Source: Bacillota bacterium (GTDB lineage Bacteria > Bacillota > Clostridia > Acetivibrionales > DSM-27016). From it: a stretch of 29,497 nucleotides of DNA. Position 1 is the first letter of the stretch, and every line of letters starts with the position of its first letter. The notes below the pieces were generated by a model. That model was not told the DNA's origin and searched no databases. It saw nothing but the letters and a program-made list of their open reading frames with translations. The stretch is from the NCBI GenBank assembly GCA_023390115.1, contig JAEWDM010000003.1:1-29497 (forward strand), given 5' to 3'. Both the position numbers and the translations under genes were made by a program. Shown here piece by piece: positions 15,014-23,064 of this stretch.

Positions 15014-15259
15014 ATTCTGTTTAACGCCATTTACGCCCGCATAAATCTACATAAAGCTTTCCGAATCGCTATATTTAATACTTATACATGCATATTCTGC
15101 ATTTATAAACAAAAATCCTCTTTTTGTTACATAAAAATACTAAGAATGCTGCCGCACCATGACTCACGTTAAATCAAAACATTTTAGATTATTATAGCAC
15201 ATATAGGCTTCCTTGGGTATATGCTAACAAAAAGCATTCTGTTTAAGGCTAAACAGAAT
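15014..15259. repeat. Three copies of ATTCTGTTTA upstream of agrA
   Basis: The decamer occurs at 15014-15023, at 15236-15245 and inverted at 15250-15259, the last two forming the arms of the hairpin at 15229-15266. On the + strand TCTGTTTAA is close to the LytTR half-site pattern. The rest of the 496-bp stretch 14925-15420 holds no convincing gene; a 73-codon frame at 14951-15172 has no ribosome binding site and a hydrophobic, low-complexity translation. Confidence 0.4.
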
Positions 15260-15398
15260 GCTTTTTATTATAACATCAGTCAGAAATTTTGCAAGATAGC
15301 TGCACCTTAATGACATAGTTTAAAATATCATTCTTACTCTGTAAGCTTCAATCCAAAGACAGGGGCAATCCTCGCCTCCAGATCATGGTGTGGCAGCA
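15147..15398. repeat. 16-bp inverted repeat flanking the hairpin downstream of the TnpB-like gene
   Basis: TGCTGCCGCACCATGA on the + strand (15147-15162) recurs on the - strand at 15398-15383 as TGCTGCCACACCATGA, 15 of 16 identical. The second copy lies in the candidate guide-RNA region 25 bp after the stop of the TnpB-like gene; the first lies beyond the terminator-like hairpin. So long a match within 250 bp is unlikely to be chance. It could be a guide and its protospacer, the ends of an old element, or a long-range RNA stem. Confidence 0.5.
15229..15266. terminator. 17-bp perfect hairpin, likely bidirectional terminator
   Basis: AAAAAGCATTCTGTTTA (15229-15245) and its exact inverse (15250-15266) pair around a 4-nt loop and give T5 on both strands. 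On the - strand it lies 155 bp after the stop of the TnpB-like gene and would end its transcript and the candidate guide RNA. A possible - strand promoter (TTGCAA, 16 bp, TATAAT at 15267-15272) abuts it, so an operator role cannot be excluded. Confidence 0.65.
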
Positions 15399-15430
15399 AA
15401 TAACGCCATATAAAAACGCTCTATTCAACT
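15267..15430 (-). ncRNA. Candidate guide (omega-like) RNA of the TnpB-like protein
   Basis: TnpB and TldR guide RNAs are made from the 3' end of the gene and the sequence just after it. Here, between the stop (15421) and the terminator hairpin (15266), the - strand is locally more GC-rich than the surrounding intergenic DNA. It has short stems such as GGC-GAGGATT-GCC and CTTAC-AGA-GTAAG, followed by an AT-rich unstructured tail starting about GAATGATATTTTAAAC. That tail could be the guide, but the scaffold/guide boundary cannot be fixed by eye, and an RNA has not been shown. A 16-nt part of the region matches DNA at 15147-15162. Confidence 0.35.
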
Positions 15431-17025
15431 ATCTTAATCAGCTTTATAAAATCCTCTGCTCTGTCCATCCTTTTTATTATACCATATTTTTTATTGAAGT
15501 TTCTATCTTTTTGTTTCTTGGAGATATTCCTATAAAAATCCTCTATTATTCTCTTAATTTCATTTCTAAACTCATCTATACAGTTGAGAGGATCTGAAGG
15601 AGTAAAATTCAAATTAAGATCCTCATTTATAAATTTTATCCCGCTTTCGGTACGTTCAAGCTTTACCTCTATCCCTGCTTTATTATATTTAATTAACCTT
15701 CTTGAAAGATTAATGCTTCCAAGCTTTTCAATATCCATTGCCGTACCGCAAGCAATACATATAAACATGCTCTCTGACAGCCTGTTTCCAAGAGAATTCA
15801 ATCCACACTCCGGACAAGTGTAGAAAAGGCCCACCGGGCTGGTTTGTACAGGCCGGGGAAGACCCTTGTGCGCCAGCTTATATTTTAATATCTCATCCAG
15901 TCTGTTATAGCTCTGGCAATTCATCAAGGGTACATAACCGAAGCCTTCGCCGTCAACCCATTGAAGTTTGTCTCCCTTATTGGTAAAGGTATGCATTATT
16001 AGCTGAGAGGAATTCTTTAATGCAATTCCTTCAATGGCATTTGCTATTTTATGAATGTCACCGGATATTATATCCCCTGTTTTTTCATGCCTCACATCAG
16101 CATTTATACTTCCGGAGTCGAGCAGATCTCCCTTAAGATTTACCACGGTATAATTGACTGCATTTTTTATACCTCTGGCCACACCCATATATGAAGCAGG
16201 CTTTATCCTTTGCATAGACCCGATATCTACGCTTATGGAAAGAAAATATTCGCCTTTTCTTTTCATAAGTCTTGCTGTTTTAAGTATACCGGGGTTATTT
16301 ACCGCTCTTTTAAGGTATTCCTCCTGCCACCTCCCGAAGGAAAGAGGAACGAGTATAAACCTTTCGGGCCTTCCCGTACCCACATATATCTCTTCACTTT
16401 TATGAATATACTGCAATTTCCTTTCTTTATTGGTGTTTGTAACCGCTCTGTCATTGCTTTTTACATTCATCATATAGAATTTTGCAAAGTACCTGTTGTT
16501 TTCAGCGTCATAAAGCAGGCAATAGTCTCTGTTTAAGGCATACCTGCAGAAAAAAATAGGCTTTAGAAGAGAAGTCTTATCATTAAGCTTATCAATTTCC
16601 TTTTCACATTCTTCAAGCGTCTTTTTTCCCTCTGTAAGCTGCTGCATAATAAGGCTATACCTGTCCTCAGATGCACAGGAATTTAAATAGGCAACAGGAT
16701 ATCCCGCATCATTTTGTATTTCTCTAAGTCTAAGGTAGCTTGCCATAGTCATTCCGAAATCCATCTTTAAAGAATCCTTAAAGCACTCAATTTCAAATCG
16801 GTTAAGCTCCTTGCTGATATCCTTATCTACCCATTTCTGTATATTGGCCGCCCTGTAATTTCCTCTTGCATCCCTATATCTCTTCCGTATTTCATCGATC
16901 TGCCAATAGGCCTTATCCAATAGGAATTGATAGGCAAGAGTATAGTTGGTCATAGCCTCATCAATAATCCTGGACTTTCTCTTGCTGGGCTTATGAAGCT
17001 TGAGAGTTATTGTGCGCATAGCCAT
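15421..17025 (-). CDS. TnpB-family protein with altered RuvC catalytic residues (TldR-like, predicted nuclease-dead)
   Basis: The 534-residue protein has a TnpB/OrfB_IS605 plan: an N-terminal wedge-like part (MRTITLKLHKPSKRKSRIID), a RuvC domain and an inserted zinc finger with Cys404, Cys407, Cys423 and Cys426 (CPEC and CIAC). At the RuvC-I site, where TnpB has G-[IV]-D-x-G, it has GVARGIKN with Ala283 instead of Asp. At RuvC-II (SSQLIMHTF) His345 replaces Glu. At RuvC-III DIEKLGSINLSRRL has Glu433 at the Asp position and has lost the NAA motif. DNA cleavage is therefore unlikely, while RNA-guided DNA binding could remain, as in TldR repressors. It is longer than most TnpB proteins, with an 80-90-residue basic C-terminal extension. 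It starts 37 bp after adhE behind GGAGGAG, with no separate promoter, so it is probably co-transcribed. No TnpA or transposon end is seen nearby. Confidence 0.8.
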   Translation of the reverse strand: MAMRTITLKLHKPSKRKSRIIDEAMTNYTLAYQFLLDKAYWQIDEIRKRYRDARGNYRAANIQKWVDKDISKELNRFEIECFKDSLKMDFGMTMASYLRLREIQNDAGYPVAYLNSCASEDRYSLIMQQLTEGKKTLEECEKEIDKLNDKTSLLKPIFFCRYALNRDYCLLYDAENNRYFAKFYMMNVKSNDRAVTNTNKERKLQYIHKSEEIYVGTGRPERFILVPLSFGRWQEEYLKRAVNNPGILKTARLMKRKGEYFLSISVDIGSMQRIKPASYMGVARGIKNAVNYTVVNLKGDLLDSGSINADVRHEKTGDIISGDIHKIANAIEGIALKNSSQLIMHTFTNKGDKLQWVDGEGFGYVPLMNCQSYNRLDEILKYKLAHKGLPRPVQTSPVGLFYTCPECGLNSLGNRLSESMFICIACGTAMDIEKLGSINLSRRLIKYNKAGIEVKLERTESGIKFINEDLNLNFTPSDPLNCIDEFRNEIKRIIEDFYRNISKKQKDRNFNKKYGIIKRMDRAEDFIKLIKIVE

Positions 17026-17062
17026 ATTAATTCACTCCTCCGCCTTCATTTCCATTTTCTAT

Positions 17063-19672
17063 TTATTCCTGACCATAGGCCTTTATATATATTTCCTCCA
17101 GTTCCTTAACCAGAGGCAGCTTGGGATTGGCAGTGGTGCACTGATCCTCAAAGGCTTTGTCGGCAAGCTCGGCAACCTTGCTCATAAACACATTCTTATC
17201 TACCTTGCAGGCAGCTATAGTCATAGGCACATTAATTTCCGCCATTAAATCCCTTATTGCCTTTACAAGGCTGCTTACACCCTCCTCCGGGGCAGCGGCG
17301 GGCAATCCCAGAGCCCTGGCAATCTCTGCAAACCTTTTGTCGGCTATAAACGTTTCATACTTGGGAAATGACGCAAATTTTGAAGGCTTTAATGCATTAT
17401 ATTCTATTACATGGGGTAAAAGCACTGCATTAGCCCTTCCGTGCGGTATATGGAATTCTCCGCCAAGCTTATGCGCAAGGCTGTGATTTATCCCCAAAAA
17501 TGCATTTGTAAATGCCATACCGGCTATGCATGAAGCATTATGCATTTTTTCCCTTGCCAAGAGGTCATTCCCGTTTTTATAAGCCCTTGGCAGGTATTCA
17601 AACACAAGCTGAATGGCCTTAATAGCAAGCCCATCGGTAAAGTCGGAGGCCATAACGGATACATATGCCTCTATTGCATGTGTAAGAACATCCATTCCTG
17701 TATCCGCCGTCACCGATGCCGGAACGCTCTTTACAAAATCAGGGTCAATAATAGCAACATCGGGTGTAAGCTCATAATCCGCAAGAGGGTATTTTACATT
17801 TTTCTTTTTATCGGTTATAACCGCAAAGGAGGTGACCTCTGAGCCTGTGCCGGAGGTTGTAGGTATGGCTACCATTCTGCACTTATTTCCGAGCTTGGGG
17901 AATTTATATACTCTTTTCCTTATATCCATAAACTTCAGCCTTAAAGAGTTAAAATCGGTTTCAGGGTGCTCATGGAAAAGCCACATTCCTTTAGCAGCAT
18001 CCATAGCCGATCCCCCCCCGAGCGCGATAATTACATCGGGCTGGAATTTATTCATCATATCACAGCCCCTCATAATAGTATCTACGGAAGGATCAGGCTC
18101 AACCTCCGAAAATATTTCACAATGTACATACTGCTGTCTTTTCCTTAAATAATATAGCACCCTGTCCACATAGCCCAGCTTCACCATGAACGGATCGGTT
18201 ACAATAAAGGCCTTTGAAATATCGGGCATTTTTTCAAGATACTGAGTCGAACCGTACTGGAAATATATTTTTTCAGGAATTTTAAACCACTGCATATTAA
18301 CTCTTCTCCTTGCCACTCTCTTTTTATTTATCAAATTTACGGCGGATACATTGGCAGTCGTAGAATTCCTCCCGAATGAACCGCAGCCCAGAGTCAGCGA
18401 TGGCATATTTGTGTTATATATGTCTCCTATAGCTCCATGCGTTGAAGGGGAATTGATAATCAGCCTTCCTGTTTTAATTCTCTTGGAAAACTCTTCAACA
18501 ACCTTTTCGTCTTGAGAGTGTATTACCGCAGAATGTCCCATTCCTCCGAATTCAACCATTTCCTCTGCTCTTTTTATTCCCTCTGCCGTATTGTCAACTG
18601 TATAATAGGCCAGAATGGGACTCAGCTTTTCACGTGAAAGAGGATATTTAGGCCCTACTCCCTTTAAATGCGCAAGAAGTATTTTTGTGTCCTCTGGCAC
18701 GTCAACTCCCGCCATCTTGGCTATGGCACAGGCAGACTGCCCTACAACAGCAGGATTCATTGCACACTTTGCTTCATCTATTGCCAGCTTCTCGACCTTG
18801 GATATTTCATCCTTATTAAGGAAGTAGCACTTATTGTCCTTCATAAAGGCCTCGAATTCCTTTGAAATATCCTTATCTACAATAACAGCCTGTTCAGACG
18901 CGCATATCATACCATTATCAAAGGTTTTCGAAAGAATAAGGTCTGTAGCAGCCCGCCTGACATCCGATGTCTTTTCAATATAGCAGGGTACATTTCCGGG
19001 TCCCACACCAAGAGCCGGCTTTCCTGTGCTGTATGCAGCCTGCACCATCGCCGCTCCTCCCGTCGCAAGAATAAGTGCTACTCCCGGGTGATTCATTAAA
19101 AGCTGTGTGGCTTCAAGTGAGGGGACTTCTATCCACTGTATGCAGTCTTCAGGCGCTCCCTCCTCTATAGCTGCATCCCTTAAAATTCGTGCCGCTTCAG
19201 CACTGCACCTCTGAGCAGAGGGATGAAATGCAAATATTACGGGATTTCTTGTCTTTATTGAAATTATGGATTTAAACATAGTAGTGGATGTGGGATTTGT
19301 TACAGGAGTCAAAGCGGCAACAACTCCCACCGGCTCGGCCACCTCCACATAGTCCTCGAACTCATTCTCATTAATTGTACCTACAGTCTTATCATACTTT
19401 ATGCTGTGATATACGTACTCGGTAGAGAATATGTTTTTAGTAATTTTATCCTCGTATACTCCCCTTCCCGTCTCCGTAACAGCCATTTTTGCAAGCCTCA
19501 TGTGCTCATCCAGGCCTCCCATTGCCATTGCCTTTACTATCCTGTCAACCTGCTCCTGATCCATATCCATGAATTTGTCCAAAGCTACCTGCGCTTTTGC
19601 CACCAGAGCGTCTATAGTGGCTTTTACATTTTCCTGTTTTGCATTTTCAGCATTTTTACCAGCCATAATCAT
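17063..19672 (-). CDS. adhE: Bifunctional acetaldehyde-CoA/alcohol dehydrogenase
   Basis: AdhE converts acetyl-CoA to acetaldehyde and then ethanol, oxidising two NADH, and forms spirosomes in the cytoplasm. The 869-residue length is standard. The N-terminal aldehyde dehydrogenase half has the catalytic Cys257 (FDNGMICASEQAV) and LTPVTNPTST. The C-terminal iron-dependent half has GGGSAMDAAKGMW, the metal ligands in GMDVLTHAIEAYVS and GINHSLAHKLGGEFHIPHGRANA. The linker carries an NAD-binding GPGNVP segment upstream. The ATG at 19672 is only 3 bp from AGGAGG; the ATG two codons on (19666) has better spacing. A Rex-like operator lies in the leader. It is followed by the dead TnpB-like gene. Confidence 0.97.
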   Translation of the reverse strand: MIMAGKNAENAKQENVKATIDALVAKAQVALDKFMDMDQEQVDRIVKAMAMGGLDEHMRLAKMAVTETGRGVYEDKITKNIFSTEYVYHSIKYDKTVGTINENEFEDYVEVAEPVGVVAALTPVTNPTSTTMFKSIISIKTRNPVIFAFHPSAQRCSAEAARILRDAAIEEGAPEDCIQWIEVPSLEATQLLMNHPGVALILATGGAAMVQAAYSTGKPALGVGPGNVPCYIEKTSDVRRAATDLILSKTFDNGMICASEQAVIVDKDISKEFEAFMKDNKCYFLNKDEISKVEKLAIDEAKCAMNPAVVGQSACAIAKMAGVDVPEDTKILLAHLKGVGPKYPLSREKLSPILAYYTVDNTAEGIKRAEEMVEFGGMGHSAVIHSQDEKVVEEFSKRIKTGRLIINSPSTHGAIGDIYNTNMPSLTLGCGSFGRNSTTANVSAVNLINKKRVARRRVNMQWFKIPEKIYFQYGSTQYLEKMPDISKAFIVTDPFMVKLGYVDRVLYYLRKRQQYVHCEIFSEVEPDPSVDTIMRGCDMMNKFQPDVIIALGGGSAMDAAKGMWLFHEHPETDFNSLRLKFMDIRKRVYKFPKLGNKCRMVAIPTTSGTGSEVTSFAVITDKKKNVKYPLADYELTPDVAIIDPDFVKSVPASVTADTGMDVLTHAIEAYVSVMASDFTDGLAIKAIQLVFEYLPRAYKNGNDLLAREKMHNASCIAGMAFTNAFLGINHSLAHKLGGEFHIPHGRANAVLLPHVIEYNALKPSKFASFPKYETFIADKRFAEIARALGLPAAAPEEGVSSLVKAIRDLMAEINVPMTIAACKVDKNVFMSKVAELADKAFEDQCTTANPKLPLVKELEEIYIKAYGQE

Positions 19673-19692
19673 GAGCCTCCTTTATTGTATGA

Positions 19693-19730
19693 TTGTTAAT
19701 TATTTAACACAAATAAGTAAGTTTATTATA
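19693..19730 (-). promoter_or_regulatory. adhE promoter with Rex-like operator
   Basis: TTGTTAA-TTAT-TTAACAC (19693-19710) matches the Rex consensus TTGTTAANNNNTTAACAA in 13 of 14 fixed positions. A TATAAT (19725-19730) on the - strand lies 14 bp upstream, placing the operator just after the transcription start, where Rex would block the polymerase when NADH is low. Confidence 0.75.
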
Positions 19731-19767
19731 TTAATGCCAAAGTAGTTTTAATGTTAAAGCATTGATC

Positions 19768-20940
19768 TTAATAATACTCAATTTCTACATGCTTGCCTGC
19801 GTTTTGCAGGCATTCGGCTATTTCCTCCACCAGTTTAAGCTTAATACTAAGCGCAAGAGGAAATTCGGGATTCTGATGAGCGGGATTCATAGCCCTTCCT
19901 ACATAAAAGCTTATGTTTGTGCTTTCATTAAGAAGTATTCTTGTAAGCCTTGACGCCCCATCCTCCTTATTCAGCTTGAGAAAATCCTGTATCGTCCCCT
20001 CTAAAGACAGGCACTTCTTCATATACTCCAAAGCCCTTCCAAGAGTCAGCACTCCTTCTGTAGTGAGATCAATCCCTTCTATTTCAGCAGTTGGCGGTAT
20101 TGATGGATTAAAATAATTAAAATTAGTAGATATTTCCTTTCCAAGCTCTCTGCTGAGAATCTGTGAGGTAGTTCCTCCGCAAACCACCTTTTTGCCCTCA
20201 CAGGCCATAAATTTTTCTACAACTCTGCTGTCATCGGCCCTGTCAACCGGAGGGCCCACCATTACGCTTACCCTCAAGGGCTTTCTTATCTTGACCGAAA
20301 CCACCGTTGTATCGTCGCCCGGCTTCTGCATATAGAGATTTTCACAAACCGACAGCAGAAGCTTTGTCATGTTCTTGGAAGTAAGTCCATTGTTATATGT
20401 TCTCTGGACATATTCCGACACATTCTCCCACTGCCATCCCAGATTAAGTATTCCCCCTATTCCGGCATGTATTACACCATCGCTTATCATAATAAACATA
20501 TCTTCCGCATTAACAATGAATCTGCTTTCCTTTACGAGCTTGCCGTTTATTTCTCTCTCCTGTGCGGGAATTTCGGTAACCTTTCCTCTTTTTATGCACA
20601 GCACCGAAGGGTTGTCAAATTCCGCCAGATACGCCTCCCCCGAGTTGAATACCTGAAGTATTGAAAAGGTGGAATATGCTATCCCTCTCTCTTTACATAC
20701 CGGAAGGGTACTGGCTATCGTCTCCACGGCCTCCTCTATGCCCGAGCCCTTTATAAGCATAGTGCCTATAATTTTGCTTGTAAGAGTGGCAAGAATATTT
20801 GCCTTAACTCCGCTGCCAAGCCCGTCCGCAAGCACTACTATTACTGAGTCCTTATCCCTTAAAATTTCTACCTTGTCTCCGCACAGCTCCTCATTGTATT
20901 TGTTTATGCTTTCATAGCTTGCATCTATAAATAAGCTCAT
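19768..20940 (-). CDS. SpoIIE/PP2C-type serine phosphatase linked to the sensory hydrogenase
   Basis: The 390-residue protein is a PPM-type phosphatase with the metal-binding aspartates in VVLADGLGSG (Asp39), MISDGVIHAG (Asp154) and KPGDDTTVVSVKI (Asp209/210). The C-terminal 170 residues (MVGPPVDRADDSRVVEKFMA, CGGTTSQILSRELGKE) form a second region I do not recognise by domain name. It has no membrane segment. Its ATG overlaps the stop of the HydS gene by 4 bp, so the two proteins are made together. Phosphatases are known neighbours of group C hydrogenases, where the hydrogenase is thought to sense H2 and pass a signal to protein phosphorylation; the target is unknown. Confidence 0.85.
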   Translation of the reverse strand: MSLFIDASYESINKYNEELCGDKVEILRDKDSVIVVLADGLGSGVKANILATLTSKIIGTMLIKGSGIEEAVETIASTLPVCKERGIAYSTFSILQVFNSGEAYLAEFDNPSVLCIKRGKVTEIPAQEREINGKLVKESRFIVNAEDMFIMISDGVIHAGIGGILNLGWQWENVSEYVQRTYNNGLTSKNMTKLLLSVCENLYMQKPGDDTTVVSVKIRKPLRVSVMVGPPVDRADDSRVVEKFMACEGKKVVCGGTTSQILSRELGKEISTNFNYFNPSIPPTAEIEGIDLTTEGVLTLGRALEYMKKCLSLEGTIQDFLKLNKEDGASRLTRILLNESTNISFYVGRAMNPAHQNPEFPLALSIKLKLVEEIAECLQNAGKHVEIEYY

Positions 20941-22658
20941 TTCATCTCACCCATATCAGACAGTATTGACTTTTTGAGCCTGGTCAAAATCATTTTTGTT
21001 TCCGCAGTTGTCTCACCCAGCAGGCTTGCTATTTCCTGTGCCACTCTCATTTGCTTTTCTATTACGCTTTGTGCAATTTCCACTGTCTGCGAGCGCACCT
21101 TGTACATTTGCTGCTGCTGATTCTCCTCTTTGGTTATATCCTTAATTACGGCAATAATAATTTTATGCTCTTTTACAAAAAGTACGGACTGCTCTACTGT
21201 TTTATTATATCTTTCATAGTAATACTTTTTATCAATTATATTTTCCTCTGTTTCACAGACAGTCTGAAAATCAGGACATTCCAAAAATTTATATATACTT
21301 TTTCCCACCACGGAAGTGTCCTTAAGATCAAATAATTCCTTTGCAGATGCATTTACCTCCTGTATAGCAAGGCTTGTATCCATTGCTATTATAGCGTTTG
21401 GAGTTGAATTAATTATTATATTTGAAAAAGACTCCGCCCTCTCCCTCATGTAAGGAAGACACATGTGCAGCTCGGCTTTGCCGTTATATACCGCTATCGC
21501 CTTGTCTCTGCAGGTAGAATATCCGCATGCGCCGCAGTTTAACTCCTTATCGCTGTCAACCTTTCCTATGGCGCTTAAAATTTCTCTGATTTTCTCCTCA
21601 TCCGGGATAGAATATTTTCTCGTTCTGGGTATAAATTTTTTACTCAGAGAAACCTTTGCATCCTCTACAATCTCAGAGCCTCCGTCCTTTGAAACCTTTT
21701 TTACATATCCTATAAGCCTGTCTCTTGATTCGATGAAGCCTCCGTTTAAAGACCTTATGCAAGGGCCCCCGAGACATCCTCCCGTACAACTGTTCATCTC
21801 TGCAAAATAATTGCTTATGCTCCCTTCTTTTATAGAATCAAGTATGCTTATACATCTGTCTACCCCGTCTATGCTAATGCACCTGTAATTCTTTCTGGCC
21901 TCTATATCCAGGGTTTTTATTATGCCCCCGGGAGCAGGATAAAAGCGTGCAGTCGAATTTTTTATCCTGTTTATGTCACTGATATCATCTATATCAAAGC
22001 TGACACCGTCAGTCTCCATCCACCATTCAAGCTCCTCAAAAGTTATAACGGCATCCACAACCCCGTCATTTTGCAAATCATTACATTCCTCTTTTTTGGA
22101 AATGCAGGGCCCTATAAATACTACTCTTATTCTTGAACCGTAAATGTTTTTCATCATTTTTGCATGAGCTATCATTGGAGAAACTACCGGTGCCAGCTGA
22201 TTTATCAATTCCGGATAGTATTTCTGCACCAGAAATACTATTGAAGGACAGGCAGTAGTAATAATATTTTTCATTTTCTTCTCTCTCATAAGCCTGTCGT
22301 ATTCAAGCGAAACCTGAACAGCTCCTATAGCTGTTTCCTCAACATTTGTAAACCCAAGTCTTTTTAAAATTCCAAATATTTTTTTTGCATCCGAATCAGA
22401 AAAGGCCGAAACAAAGGATGGCGCTATACTGGCATAAACCTTTTCATTTTTATTTATGAAGGCCTTGACCTTATGGACATCGCTTTTAACACTTTTTGCA
22501 TTCTGAGGACATACTGTAAGACACTTCCCGCACAGCATGCAATCATCCTGTACAATCTGGGCCTGTTCATTATTAAAAGCAATTGCCTTAACGGGACAGC
22601 TTCTTATACACTTATAGCAGTTTTTACAGTTAGCTTCCTTAAATTGTATAATGCTCAT
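20937..22658 (-). CDS. hydS: Sensory [FeFe] hydrogenase (HydS, group C) with PAS domain
   Basis: The 573-residue protein starts with two [4Fe-4S] motifs (Cys11/14/17/21 and Cys40/43/46/50), then an H-cluster domain with L1 TTACPS (Cys137), L2 IGPCISKKEE (Cys185) and L3 MNSCTGGCLGG (Cys291, Cys295). Next comes a four-cysteine cluster (Cys375/378/383/400), a PAS domain (about 410-510) and a C-terminal helical segment. In catalytic enzymes L1 reads TSCCP; here Ala136 replaces the proton-transfer cysteine, as described for HydS of Thermotoga maritima, so it should turn over H2 slowly. It has no histidine kinase domain; the output is probably through the overlapping phosphatase gene. The ATG follows GGGGGAAC. 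The 134 bp before it hold no further gene. Confidence 0.9.
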   Translation of the reverse strand: MSIIQFKEANCKNCYKCIRSCPVKAIAFNNEQAQIVQDDCMLCGKCLTVCPQNAKSVKSDVHKVKAFINKNEKVYASIAPSFVSAFSDSDAKKIFGILKRLGFTNVEETAIGAVQVSLEYDRLMREKKMKNIITTACPSIVFLVQKYYPELINQLAPVVSPMIAHAKMMKNIYGSRIRVVFIGPCISKKEECNDLQNDGVVDAVITFEELEWWMETDGVSFDIDDISDINRIKNSTARFYPAPGGIIKTLDIEARKNYRCISIDGVDRCISILDSIKEGSISNYFAEMNSCTGGCLGGPCIRSLNGGFIESRDRLIGYVKKVSKDGGSEIVEDAKVSLSKKFIPRTRKYSIPDEEKIREILSAIGKVDSDKELNCGACGYSTCRDKAIAVYNGKAELHMCLPYMRERAESFSNIIINSTPNAIIAMDTSLAIQEVNASAKELFDLKDTSVVGKSIYKFLECPDFQTVCETEENIIDKKYYYERYNKTVEQSVLFVKEHKIIIAVIKDITKEENQQQQMYKVRSQTVEIAQSVIEKQMRVAQEIASLLGETTAETKMILTRLKKSILSDMGEMK

Positions 22659-22792
22659 AATAATGTTCCCCCATAAAACTATAACTTTTTTGCAACCTAA
22701 CCTAAAAACAATTTCTGGAGGATAATTAGTGACCTGTAAAAGAATTCGTCTCTTAGCGGGCAGAGCGCTTTACTGTTTTCTAAGCCGCCGGC

Positions 22793-23038
22793 CTACAACC
22801 TATCCATAATGCATTCCTTGAACTTTTGCTCAATGTTCGCAAGCGTAAGATTTTCAATAAAATCCTCCCCTACTTTTACAGAAACACCTTTAGTACAATG
22901 CCCCAGGCAAAATGACGCTTTAATCTCAATCCTATCCTCCAGATTATTTTCCCTTATAAGCCTCTGAAAGGTTTTTATCACGTAATAGGAGCCTTTTAAA
23001 TGACAGGAGCTTCCAACACATATATATACCTGCAACAC
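22793..23038 (-). CDS. Thioredoxin-like [2Fe-2S] ferredoxin (NuoE C-terminal type), sensory operon
   Basis: The 81-residue protein has the four ligand cysteines of this family in CVGSSC and CLGHC (Cys7, Cys12, Cys44, Cys48). It is a paralogue of the 82-residue protein at 24792-25040 and of the N-terminal part of HydB. It starts with GTG at 23038, 6 bp after GGAGG; an out-of-frame ATG two bases upstream (23040) opens a 14-codon ORF and could lower translation. It is the first gene of the sensory-hydrogenase operon and probably carries electrons to or from HydS. Confidence 0.9.
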   Translation of the reverse strand: MLQVYICVGSSCHLKGSYYVIKTFQRLIRENNLEDRIEIKASFCLGHCTKGVSVKVGEDFIENLTLANIEQKFKECIMDRL

Positions 23039-23064
23039 ATTGTACCTCCACTTTAAATAATCCT

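Noticed and set aside
14951..15172. 73-codon + strand frame upstream of agrA
   Set aside because: No ribosome binding site, and the translation is a hydrophobic, Tyr/Ile-rich string typical of AT-rich noncoding DNA; it overlaps the agrAC promoter.
15267..15420. CRISPR array as the guide source of the TnpB-like protein (Cas12-like system)
   Set aside because: No direct repeats with regular spacers and no cas1/cas2 genes are present; a single omega-type RNA fits better.
16210..16536. 108-codon + strand frame inside the TnpB-like gene
   Set aside because: Shadow of the real - strand gene; no ribosome binding site and no recognisable protein.
15421..17025. Simple decayed IS605-family transposase
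   Set aside because: The frame is fully open over 534 codons with a good ribosome binding site, the zinc-finger cysteines are kept, only catalytic positions are hit, and no tnpA or element ends are nearby. Decay is not excluded but is less likely.
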